A DNA stretch of 12,427 bases from Chloroflexota bacterium (lineage in GTDB: Bacteria; Chloroflexota; Dehalococcoidia; SM23-28-2; RBG-16-64-32): contig VBJT01000154.1 in assembly GCA_005880075.1 (NCBI GenBank), positions 1-12,427 on the forward strand, read 5' to 3'. Below the pieces are notes generated by a model that worked only from the letters and a program-made list of their open reading frames with translations, ran no database searches and was not told the origin of the DNA. Positions 1-5,341 of this stretch are shown piece after piece (positions within the stretch are counted from its first letter, which is position 1; each line of letters starts with the position of its first letter). Both the position numbers and the translations under genes were made by a program.

Positions 1-828
1 CGTTCCGCGAATCGACGGTAGGCGCTCGTCGCCCTCTCTGTCCCAGCGAGGACGGCTCGCCAACAGCGACCAGGTGTAGGGATGGCGCGGCCGGTCGAAT
101 AATGTGTGGGCGTCTGCATACTCCACAACGGAGCCGGCATACATTACCGCGACTTCCTCGGCCATCTGCGCCACGATCCCGAGATCGTGGGTGATTAGCA
201 GAATCGAGGTGCCGTACGTGTGCTGAAGCCGCCGCAGGTCGTGAAGAATGGCGGCCTGTACCGTAACATCGAGAGCCGAGGTCGGTTCGTCTAGAACAAG
301 CACCTTGGGGTTGAGGGCAGTGGCGATCGCGATCATGACTCGCTGGGACATCCCGCCCGAAAGCTGGAATGGGTAGCGACTAGCCACCTGCTCAGGGTCT
401 GGAAGCCCCATCTGGGCGAGCACCTGGACTGTTCGCTGCTTCGCCTCGCGCCTCGGGACATCCACGTGGTGTGTGATTATCTCCTCCACCTGCTGACCGA
501 CGGAGAGGACCGGGTTCAGTCCGGTAGCCGGGTCCTGGAAGACCATCGCGATGTCGCGGCCGCGGACCTGGCGTAGCTGGTCATTCGCGAGGGAAAGGAC
601 GTCGGTGTCGTGAAGCAAGACACGTCCCGAAGTGATGCGCCCCGGGTACGGCAATAGGTTGAGTATGCATAAGGCGACGGACGTCTTGCCCGACCCGCTC
701 TCGCCCGTCAAGCCGAGCGTGCCGCCCTCCCGCAGCGAGAGAGAGACGTTATTGACGGCCTTAACGGTCCCGTCGAGCGTGGCAAATTCGGCCGAGAGGT
801 CTTCGATGCGCAGGATCGGAGCGGTCAA
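1..828 (-). CDS. Peptide/nickel-type ABC transporter ATP-binding protein (DppD/OppD class), 3' end cut by window
   Basis: This is a cytoplasmic ATPase subunit of a peptide-family ABC importer, and it hydrolyses ATP to drive uptake. Translation gives 276 residues with no stop before the window edge. Visible motifs are Walker A GESGSGKTS (about residues 42-50), Q-loop VFQDP (Gln98), signature LSGGMSQ (156-162), Walker B VLVLDEP (176-182), the SALD D-loop and the switch His214 in LITHDLG. The sequence RHPYTWSLLAS near residue 249 begins the C-terminal segment specific to the oligopeptide/dipeptide ATPases. Family members are usually 320-350 residues, so roughly 50-70 residues are missing. I chose a TTG start at 828 because AAGGAG lies 5 nt upstream and the family N-terminus (PILRIEDL) begins immediately after it. 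The gene follows lexA on the same strand after about 90 nt, with its own promoter. The substrate cannot be read from the sequence. Confidence 0.93.
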   Translation of the reverse strand, partial: MTAPILRIEDLSAEFATLDGTVKAVNNVSLSLREGGTLGLTGESGSGKTSVALCILNLLPYPGRITSGRVLLHDTDVLSLANDQLRQVRGRDIAMVFQDPATGLNPVLSVGQQVEEIITHHVDVPRREAKQRTVQVLAQMGLPDPEQVASRYPFQLSGGMSQRVMIAIATALNPKVLVLDEPTSALDVTVQAAILHDLRRLQHTYGTSILLITHDLGIVAQMAEEVAVMYAGSVVEYADAHTLFDRPRHPYTWSLLASRPRWDREGDERLPSIRGT

Positions 829-878
829 GCGGACTCCTTGTTTGCTACAAGTACCGCCAGATTCAGGGCGTTGTTGCC

Positions 879-887
879 ATTATATCA
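879..887 (-). promoter_or_regulatory. Extended -10 promoter for the ABC ATPase gene
   Basis: On the minus strand the bases read TGATATAAT: a perfect TATAAT (884-879) preceded by the TGn extended -10 element. No good -35 hexamer lies 16-18 nt upstream, as is normal for extended -10 promoters. Transcription would start near 872, leaving a leader of about 44 nt that contains AAGGAG at 839-834. It lies in the 90-nt gap after the lexA stop, so the ATPase gene need not depend on the lexA promoter. Confidence 0.6.
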
Positions 888-919
888 GCGCTGCGCAGGG
901 GCTCGGCTGGAACTACGGC

Positions 920-1549
920 TCAGGGGTTATCGCGGGAGATGTGGATAACCTTACCCTGCACCTGGATGTTTGCCGCATCGGTATAGATAGGCGCCATTGT
1001 CCGGTTTGCCGGTTGCAGACGTACGCGGTCGCCCTCGTGGTAGAACCTCTTAAGCGTGGCTTCCTGCTCGTCCTTGAGCCAGGCGGCGACCATTTCGCCG
1101 TCCTGAGCAGTCTCCGCCTTTTGCATGACCACGATGTCGCCATCGTTCACGAGCGCGTCAATCATCGATTCGCCTTTGACTCGGAGGGCGTAGACGTGTT
1201 CCCGCTTGCCGACCTTGTCGGGCGGCACATGCACCGTTTCGGAGTCATATTGCTGCCAAGTATCGGCAGACGGGACCGGGATGGGCTGGCCTGCCGCGAT
1301 CGTGCCGATAATGGGTATCGCAACCACGCGCGGGCGCTTGTCGACGAGCTCGATCCCGCGGGAAACGTCGCGGTCCCGGTGGATGTAGCCCAGCTTCTCG
1401 AGGGCGCGCAGGTTGTAGTCAACAACTGATGTCGAGCTGATTTCGCACGCTTCCTGGATTTGCCTGATAGTCGGCGGATAGTCGTGTTCCTCAACGAAGC
1501 TGCGGATGAATTCCAGAATGCTGAACTGCTTCGGCGATAACTCTCTCAT
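920..1549 (-). CDS. lexA: LexA repressor, SOS-response regulator and self-cleaving protease
   Basis: LexA is the DNA-damage-response repressor; RecA-stimulated self-cleavage inactivates it. The protein is 209 residues, a normal length for the family. The N-terminal winged-helix domain (about 1-70) carries the familiar LSPKQFSILEFI start, the PPTIRQI segment and the SSTSVVDYNLRALEKLGYI recognition region. The cleavage site is Ala86-Gly87 in IAAGQPIP. The catalytic dyad is Ser128 (GESMID) and Lys167 (ATLKRF). An ATG 12 nt further upstream (1561) is in frame, but I prefer 1549 because GGAGG lies at normal spacing before it, whereas that GGAGG would overlap the first codons of the longer form. 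The gene diverges from the PIG-L gene, and its promoter carries LexA-box-like sites, so it is very likely autoregulated. Confidence 0.97.
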   Translation of the reverse strand: MRELSPKQFSILEFIRSFVEEHDYPPTIRQIQEACEISSTSVVDYNLRALEKLGYIHRDRDVSRGIELVDKRPRVVAIPIIGTIAAGQPIPVPSADTWQQYDSETVHVPPDKVGKREHVYALRVKGESMIDALVNDGDIVVMQKAETAQDGEMVAAWLKDEQEATLKRFYHEGDRVRLQPANRTMAPIYTDAANIQVQGKVIHISRDNP

Positions 1550-1580
1550 CGCTACCTCCATGCCCGGCCAATCAGTGACC

Positions 1581-1592
1581 GAACTTTTGTTC
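1581..1592. promoter_or_regulatory. LexA (SOS) box 1, perfect GAAC-N4-GTTC palindrome
   Basis: The bases read GAACTTTTGTTC, a perfect match to the GAAC-N4-GTTC core of SOS boxes known from Gram-positive bacteria. The site sits just downstream of the predicted lexA transcription start, in the lexA leader. It is also one arm of an 11-bp inverted repeat: 1583-1593 pairs with 1597-1607 around TTT. Confidence 0.8.
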
Positions 1593-1597
1593 TTTTA

Positions 1598-1624
1598 GAA
1601 CAAAAGTCTAGAGAGCATACGTTC
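1598..1624. promoter_or_regulatory. Two further LexA-box-like sites, each with one mismatch
   Basis: GAACAAAAGTCT (1598-1609) and GAGCATACGTTC (1613-1624) each match GAAC-N4-GTTC with one mismatch in the eight fixed bases. The starts of the three sites are 17 and 15 bp apart. The first overlaps the lexA -10 hexamer; the second fills the spacer between -35 and -10. Together with the perfect box at 1581 they suggest cooperative or graded repression by LexA. The presence of the sites is read directly; occupancy is inferred. Confidence 0.5.
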
Positions 1625-1633
1625 GATTGTCAA
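1605..1633 (-). promoter_or_regulatory. lexA promoter, TTGACA-N17-TAGACT
   Basis: On the minus strand a perfect -35 TTGACA (1633-1628) is followed after exactly 17 nt by -10 TAGACT (1610-1605). The predicted start is near 1598, giving a 5' leader of about 50 nt before the lexA ATG. LexA-box-like sequences fall between the two hexamers, over the -10 and just after the start site. That is where a repressor would block RNA polymerase. Confidence 0.8.
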
Positions 1634-1657
1634 TGCGGCCGTGGCATTTGCTACAAT
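1627..1657 (+). promoter_or_regulatory. Promoter for the PIG-L/FAH gene pair, divergent from lexA
   Basis: A -10 TACAAT (1652-1657) has a candidate -35 TTGTCA (1627-1632) at a long 19-nt spacing. This -35 overlaps the lexA -35 (TTGACA on the opposite strand at 1628-1633), so the two promoters are back to back. A start near 1664 would leave a leader of about 30 nt before the ATG at 1695. The long spacer is the weak point. Confidence 0.45.
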
Positions 1658-1694
1658 GCCCGTCGCTACCTGCCCCAACCGAGAAGGAGCGTCC

Positions 1695-2426
1695 ATGGCC
1701 AGCGAACTTGAAGAGGTAAGCCTGCCAACGCCCGAAGAAGAAGGGCCGAAGCGTGCGCTGGTTGTTGCGGCGCACCCAGACGATTCAGAATTTGGGGTGG
1801 GAGGCACGGCGGCTCTCTGGTCCAAGAACGGATGGGAGTTCTATTACCTGATCTGCACCGATGGCTCTAAGGGTAGCGAGGACCCAGAGATGACTCCGGA
1901 AAAGCTGGTCCCGCTGCGGCGAGAGGAACAGCGCGCGGCTGCTCGGGTGTTGGGGGTTAAGGAGGTGTTCTTCCTCGACTACGTGGACGGGGAACTCGAC
2001 TACACCCGCGAATTGATGCGCGATGTGGTCCGCTTTATACGTAAGTTGAGACCGTGGGCGGTGTTCACTCACGACACGGACCAGATCGTGCGCAACATAT
2101 TCGTGAACCATCCGGATCACCGCCACGCGGGTGAAGTCGCGATCGATGCGGTGTACCCCATGGCGCGCAACCGGCCGAGCTTCCCGGAGTTGTTAAAAGA
2201 AGGCCTCGAGCCGTATAGCGCGAAGGAAATTTACCTCTGGAGCGCCTCCGACACCAACTTCGACGTGGACATTACGGAGACAATCGAGACGAAGTTCGAA
2301 GCCTTGCGCCAGCACGCGAGCCAGTTCGAAAACTTCGAGGAAATGTCCGGCCGCGTGCGAGCATTCTGGCGCAACGATAAAGGCGGCTACACGGAGCGGT
2401 TTCGCCGTATCCAGCTCCCGTTCTAA
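1695..2426 (+). CDS. PIG-L (LmbE-like) family zinc deacetylase
   Basis: This family removes the acetyl group from N-acetylglucosamine-type amino sugars and related conjugates, as in MshB and BshB. The exact substrate here is unknown. The protein is 243 residues, soluble, with no signal peptide. Motif AHPDDSEFG (from Ala26) gives the zinc ligands His27 and Asp30 and the catalytic base Asp29. NHPDHRHAG (138-146) supplies His142 as the third ligand. I start at the ATG at 1695, not at the in-frame GTG at 1641: AAGGAG lies 5 nt upstream (1684-1689), and the predicted promoter -10 falls inside the longer reading. The first 20 residues are acidic and not part of the fold. The FAH-family gene follows after 7 nt, so the two are probably co-transcribed. 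No MshB or BshB pathway partner is visible, so a thiol-biosynthesis role is not supported. Confidence 0.9.
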   Translation: MASELEEVSLPTPEEEGPKRALVVAAHPDDSEFGVGGTAALWSKNGWEFYYLICTDGSKGSEDPEMTPEKLVPLRREEQRAAARVLGVKEVFFLDYVDGELDYTRELMRDVVRFIRKLRPWAVFTHDTDQIVRNIFVNHPDHRHAGEVAIDAVYPMARNRPSFPELLKEGLEPYSAKEIYLWSASDTNFDVDITETIETKFEALRQHASQFENFEEMSGRVRAFWRNDKGGYTERFRRIQLPF

Positions 2427-2433
2427 GCTCGGC

Positions 2434-3237
2434 ATGATCTACGCCCGTTTTCGCCATAGCGCCCGCGAGGCGCACGGCATTATTGAGGGCGAGCATGTCT
2501 ACGAGCTGGAAGGTGAGATCTTCGGGGAACATGTGCCGACACAAACCGGGATCGCGCTGTCGGAGGTCACGCTTCTAGCGCCGGTTCCGCGGCCCGGCAA
2601 GATCTTAGCGGCCGCAGTGAACTATCAGTCGCACGCTCCGGGCGCGAGCGTGATCACGAAGAGTGAAGAGGCGCCGGCCGAGCCGCAATTGTTTCTCAAA
2701 CCGTCGTCATCCGTTATTGGGAACGACGAGCCGATCGTCCTGCCGGAGGGCGCTCGGCGGGTGGACGCCGAGGGTGAGCTCGTGGTCGTGATCGGCCGAG
2801 CCTGCCGGGGGGTCAGCGTGGACGAAGCTCTCGACTACGTTTTTGGATACACGTGCGGCAACGACGTGAGCGCCAGGCACTGGCAGCGCGACGACCTACA
2901 GTGGTGGCGCGCCAAGGGCGCCGATACGTTTTCGCCCATCGGCCCGGTGATCGCTACCGAACTCGATCCGGCCGGGCTAGAGTTGACGACTCGCATAAAC
3001 GGCGAAGAGCGGCAGCGGACGAATACAGTGACGCTCGTCCACAGCGTGGGGGCGCTGATCGCGTTCGCGTCGGCGGTGTGTACGCTTGAGCCGGGCGATC
3101 TATTATTTACCGGTACGCCCGGCGAAACGCCGACGATACTCGAAGGCGATACCGTTGAAGTGCAAATCGATGGAATCGGGGTTCTGCGGAACTCGGTCGT
3201 GCGGCAGGCGCCGCCGGTTGCGGCGGTGTCCGGCTAA
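2434..3237 (+). CDS. Fumarylacetoacetate hydrolase (FAH) family protein
   Basis: FAH-family enzymes cleave C-C bonds or decarboxylate/tautomerise beta-keto acids, usually at the end of aromatic catabolism, with a divalent metal. The protein has 267 residues, typical of the bacterial two-part fold. An N-terminal linker domain (about 1-50) is followed by the catalytic core starting at PRPGKILAAAVNYQSH. Metal ligands are seen as Glu113 and Glu115 in DAEGELVVVIG and Asp144 in GNDVSAR. Lys161 lies in the KGADTFSPIGP loop, and FTGTPGETP (225-233) closes the active site. The gene starts 7 nt after the PIG-L stop with no clear Shine-Dalgarno sequence, which fits translational coupling. Candidate activities include 2-hydroxyhepta-2,4-diene-1,7-dioate isomerase, acylpyruvase and oxaloacetate decarboxylase. 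The sequence alone does not choose between them. Confidence 0.92.
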   Translation: MIYARFRHSAREAHGIIEGEHVYELEGEIFGEHVPTQTGIALSEVTLLAPVPRPGKILAAAVNYQSHAPGASVITKSEEAPAEPQLFLKPSSSVIGNDEPIVLPEGARRVDAEGELVVVIGRACRGVSVDEALDYVFGYTCGNDVSARHWQRDDLQWWRAKGADTFSPIGPVIATELDPAGLELTTRINGEERQRTNTVTLVHSVGALIAFASAVCTLEPGDLLFTGTPGETPTILEGDTVEVQIDGIGVLRNSVVRQAPPVAAVSG

Positions 3238-3251
3238 TCTGCGCCGGACAC
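3226..3251. terminator. Hairpin between convergent genes, possible bidirectional terminator
   Basis: A perfect 9-bp inverted repeat (GTGTCCGGC / GCCGGACAC) has an 8-nt loop. It spans the FAH-family stop codon and the gap before the convergent hypothetical gene ending at 3265. There is no clear U-run on either side, so factor-independent termination would be weak. The position between convergent genes supports the call. Confidence 0.45.
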
Positions 3252-3264
3252 GTCTTAGCCGGGT

Positions 3265-3555
3265 CTATCCTGCAGACGACTCAGCCGTGCGGTGCAGCAG
3301 CTTTTGAGCCTCTCCCATCACGCCGAGGTCGACCGCATCGCAGTATGTAGAGTAGATAGCACGGTCAATAAGGTGGAGACCCTCTTCATTGAGCTGCCCG
3401 GACTGCTCGAGACGCAGGAGGAGGAGGCGATTCAAGCGCCGGAGGAAATGAAGCTGAAGCACTGAGAAGGCGCCGCCCTGGCTCTCCTTGATTGGAGAGA
3501 GCATACCCTGGAATCCTCCCTCAACGGTCAACTGCTCATACCGGTCATTGTTCAC
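3265..3555 (-). CDS. Small helical hypothetical protein
   Basis: I do not recognise this 96-residue product. It has no signal peptide or membrane span. The middle (about 33-60) is rich in Leu and Arg (HFLRRLNRLLLLRLEQ) and looks like an amphipathic helix. The C-terminal half (LIDRAIYSTYCDAVDLG) is also helix-like, so a small helical bundle or dimer is likely. The start is uncertain. GTG at 3555 is the first possible start after an in-frame stop but has a poor ribosome site. ATG at 3504 (Met18) has GGAGG about 10 nt upstream. It lies about 150 nt downstream of the zinc-ribbon gene on the same strand. An AT-rich stretch at 3612-3646 could hold a separate promoter, or read-through from the riboswitch-controlled transcript could reach it. 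Confidence 0.6.
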   Translation of the reverse strand: MNNDRYEQLTVEGGFQGMLSPIKESQGGAFSVLQLHFLRRLNRLLLLRLEQSGQLNEEGLHLIDRAIYSTYCDAVDLGVMGEAQKLLHRTAESSAG

Positions 3556-3707
3556 GCAGACTCAGCATAAGAGCGGCTGCGACGGAGAGGCAAGAGGAAG
3601 GTGCCGAAAGATTAGTTAATATTGTGTATAGAGAGAATAAGAATTAGGCGGCCAAGAGTACACGGTGGCGGGCCAACCTTACCACCGCGGGGGTGATACT
3701 TGGGATT

Positions 3708-3914
3708 TTAGAGGCGGAGCTTGCCGTGAGAAGGCTGGCGCCGACGCTGACGTTGGTCCCCAGTGCCGTCGCTCTCGAGTTCCAGGGCAGCAGTAGCGCC
3801 GAACTCGTAAACATATCCGCAGGAGAGGCAGGTGCTGTACGCGCCGTACCAGTCCTCTTCGAATAACATTGAGCCCTCACATCGCGGACAGCTACGCGGG
3901 GGAGCAGTCTGCAT
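3708..3914 (-). CDS. Small zinc-ribbon protein under a cyclic-di-AMP riboswitch
   Basis: The product is 68 residues with two CxxC knuckles, Cys9/Cys12 (CPRC) and Cys29/Cys32 (CLSC), the latter followed by GYVYE. This is the layout of a rubredoxin-like zinc ribbon with a 16-residue insert. The C-terminal tail (about 51-68) is basic (DQRQRRRQPSHGKLRL), which would suit nucleic-acid or ribosome contact; that is inference. I chose the ATG at 3914 because GGGAGG lies 8-9 nt upstream. A GTG at 3923 also reads in frame, but it overlaps that Shine-Dalgarno sequence. The gene is the first open frame after the riboswitch and its hairpin. Small zinc ribbons of this type are usually annotated as hypothetical, and the function is unknown. 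Confidence 0.75.
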   Translation of the reverse strand: MQTAPPRSCPRCEGSMLFEEDWYGAYSTCLSCGYVYEFGATAALELESDGTGDQRQRRRQPSHGKLRL

Positions 3915-3945
3915 CGAGCCCACCTCCCTAGTTAAGACACGACAG

Positions 3946-3980
3946 AAAGGCCGTTCACCATTTGTTAGGCACGGCCCTTT
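3946..3980 (-). terminator. Terminator-like hairpin, expression platform of the cyclic-di-AMP riboswitch
   Basis: On the minus strand AAAGGGCCGT pairs with ACGGCCTTT (one bulged G) around a 16-nt loop, followed by CTGTCGTGT. The run of U is short, so this is a weak intrinsic terminator. It immediately follows the riboswitch 3' end and ends about 30 nt before the zinc-ribbon start codon, where an expression platform would be. Its left arm is close to the 3' P1 strand of the riboswitch, so folding of the two could be linked. Confidence 0.55.
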
Positions 3981-3984
3981 CCTC

Positions 3985-4102
3985 CGCCGCCGAGGTTAGT
4001 TGACGGGTTCGGGTCGAAAGGGCCCTTGACCCTACCCCGCCGAAGCGGGGCTTCACCCCACTGCGCTCCCCCGGTCCCCCGACACGTCGGGAGATTTGGC
4101 GC
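3985..4102 (-). promoter_or_regulatory. Cyclic-di-AMP riboswitch (ydaO/yuaA class)
   Basis: The minus-strand leader carries the conserved blocks of this RNA in order. P1 5' strand GCGCC is followed by AAATCT. Then comes a hairpin CCCGA-CGTG-TCGGG, then GGACCGGGGGAGC. Next is GGGGTGAAGCCCC, followed by a CCCCGC/GCGGGG-type stem and GGGTAGGG. The diagnostic 3' block, CCCGAACCCGTCAACTAACC and then TCGGCGG, lies at about 4013-3985. GGCG in that last block can close P1 with CGCC. The class binds cyclic di-AMP and in characterised cases turns expression off, typically for potassium transport, osmolyte or cell-wall genes. Here the next gene is the 68-residue zinc ribbon. Identification is by memory of the consensus; I could not run a covariance model. 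Confidence 0.88.
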
Positions 4103-4126
4103 ATCACATTTGTGATTGCAGTAACT

Positions 4127-4155
4127 ATCCTAGGCGAAAAGGGTCAAGCTGTCAA
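4127..4155 (-). promoter_or_regulatory. Promoter for the riboswitch/zinc-ribbon transcript
   Basis: On the minus strand a perfect TTGACA (4155-4150) is followed after 17 nt by TAGGAT (4132-4127). The predicted start is near 4120, so the transcript would have a 5' leader of about 205 nt that contains the whole riboswitch and its hairpin before the ATG at 3914. The gap between the divergent genes, 3915-4353, is filled by this leader, the two promoters and about 70 bp between them where I see nothing. Confidence 0.65.
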
Positions 4156-4226
4156 CGCAGCCGGAGTCTCTGCAGATCCATGGGGACCCGGGACCCGGCC
4201 GAGAAATGGCGAATATTAACCATCCC

Positions 4227-4255
4227 TTGACACGGCCATACGCCGGTGATAATTT
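4227..4255 (+). promoter_or_regulatory. Promoter for the peptide-type ABC transporter operon
   Basis: A perfect -35 TTGACA (4227-4232) is followed by GATAATTTT. The -10 can be read as GATAAT (4248-4253) at a short 15-nt spacing or as TAATTT (4250-4255) at 17 nt. Transcription would start near 4262 and leave a leader of about 90 nt before the first permease. It diverges from the riboswitch promoter about 70 bp away. Confidence 0.6.
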
Positions 4256-4353
4256 TCTAGCCACCAGTCGCCCGGGAGGCCGGCGACACGTGCCCACCAT
4301 GCTCGCCCCAATGCGGACACTACGGTAAGCCAGGAGCCTACGCGGGTAAGGAA

Positions 4354-5334
4354 ATGCAGCAGTACATTATCCGTCGCATGCTCCTAAACGGCGTTGTGCT
4401 GCTACTTGTGGCGACGATGGTGTTTGCGGCGCTGCGCGTCGACTCAAATCAGGTGGTGAGTACTTTTGCCGCTGGTTGCTTCCATGCCGGGGAGGACACG
4501 CAGCAATGCAAGGAAGTGGCGAGGAACCTTCTCGGCCTGGACGAGAGCATTCCCAAGCAGTACGTGGACTTCATGAAGAACACCGTGACCCTTGACTTCG
4601 GCAAGACTTTCTCGGAGAAGAAGCCGGTAATGCACGAAATCACTTCACGGGCGGCTCCATCTATCGAGCTAGGCCTTCTTCAGATTGTGGTAGCGCTACT
4701 CGTCGGTGTCCCGGTGGGCGTAATTTCCGCCATCAGACAGGATAAGTGGGTCGACTATATCCTGCGCTTTGTCGCGCTCTTCTTCCTCGGCATACCCGTC
4801 TTCGTCATCGCTGTCTTCGTGGTCCTGTTGACCACGAGGTACGCCGGCGGCACCGGCCTGGACCAATGGCTGGGTCCAGGTTCTGAATGGAAGGATATAT
4901 GGGAAGATCCCGTGAAGAATCTGCAGCGGGTAACGGGGCCGGCGCTTGTGGGCGGGCTCGGCACGGGCGCGGTTCTCATGCGTTTTCTCCGCTCCCAGAT
5001 GCTGGAAGTGATGCGACAAGACTACGTCAGGACTGCCTGGGCGAAAGGGCTTCGCGAACGGGTCGTGATCATCAGACATGCCCTGAAGAACGCCTTAATC
5101 CCCGTACTCACGGTAATCGGCCTTCTCCTCGGCTCGGTGATCAGCGGGAACGTGATCCTAGAAACCCTGTACAATATCCCCGGCGTCGGGTTCTACGTGA
5201 CCAGCGCTGCTCTGCAGCACGATTTCCCCGTCATTCAGGGCATAGTGCTGGTTGTCGCGGTCATGCTCGTGTTTATTAATCTGTTGGTGGATGTCGCCTA
5301 CGGGTGGTTGGACCCCCGCATTCGCTACAGCTGA
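4354..5334 (+). CDS. ABC transporter permease, DppB/OppB class
   Basis: This is an inner-membrane channel subunit of a peptide/nickel-type ABC importer, 326 residues, a normal length. A membrane segment at about 9-27 is followed by an extracytoplasmic stretch (about 30-100) containing LLGLDESIPKQYVDFMKN, the usual DppB periplasmic region. The transmembrane-domain core begins with SIELGLLQIVVALLVGVPVG (103-122). The EAA-type coupling loop that contacts the ATPase is YVRTAWAKGL (224-233). NIPGVGFYVTSA (274-285) and the ending DVAYGWLDPRIRYS are family hallmarks. The ribosome site is weak (GGGTAAGGAA directly before ATG), but MQQYIIRRML is the standard DppB start. The second permease follows after 7 nt. 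The substrate is not determined. Confidence 0.95.
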   Translation: MQQYIIRRMLLNGVVLLLVATMVFAALRVDSNQVVSTFAAGCFHAGEDTQQCKEVARNLLGLDESIPKQYVDFMKNTVTLDFGKTFSEKKPVMHEITSRAAPSIELGLLQIVVALLVGVPVGVISAIRQDKWVDYILRFVALFFLGIPVFVIAVFVVLLTTRYAGGTGLDQWLGPGSEWKDIWEDPVKNLQRVTGPALVGGLGTGAVLMRFLRSQMLEVMRQDYVRTAWAKGLRERVVIIRHALKNALIPVLTVIGLLLGSVISGNVILETLYNIPGVGFYVTSAALQHDFPVIQGIVLVVAVMLVFINLLVDVAYGWLDPRIRYS

Positions 5335-5341
5335 GGACGAG

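Noticed and set aside
632..1429. Long plus-strand open frame of 265 codons across the ABC ATPase start and lexA
   Set aside because: It is antisense to two genes with clear family motifs and has no recognisable domain. It is a shadow frame caused by high GC.
3612..3646. AT-rich stretch upstream of the 96-residue hypothetical gene as a promoter
   Set aside because: Several poor -10-like hexamers are present, but none pairs with a good -35 at 16-18 nt. It is mentioned with the gene but not called.
3663..3687. Inverted repeat CGGTGG / CCACCG just after the zinc-ribbon gene
   Set aside because: The stem is only 6 bp with a 13-nt loop and no U-run, too weak to call a terminator.
4103..4116. Palindrome ATCACATTTGTGAT resembling a CRP/FNR-type operator near the riboswitch transcript start
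   Set aside because: The half-site order is TCACA then TGTGA with almost no spacer, the reverse of the CRP layout TGTGA-N6-TCACA. It is more simply a short stem at the 5' end of the riboswitch leader.
4299..4328. Nine-codon upstream reading frame in the leader of the ABC permease operon
   Set aside because: There is no ribosome site at useful distance and no reason such as a codon run to suspect a leader peptide.
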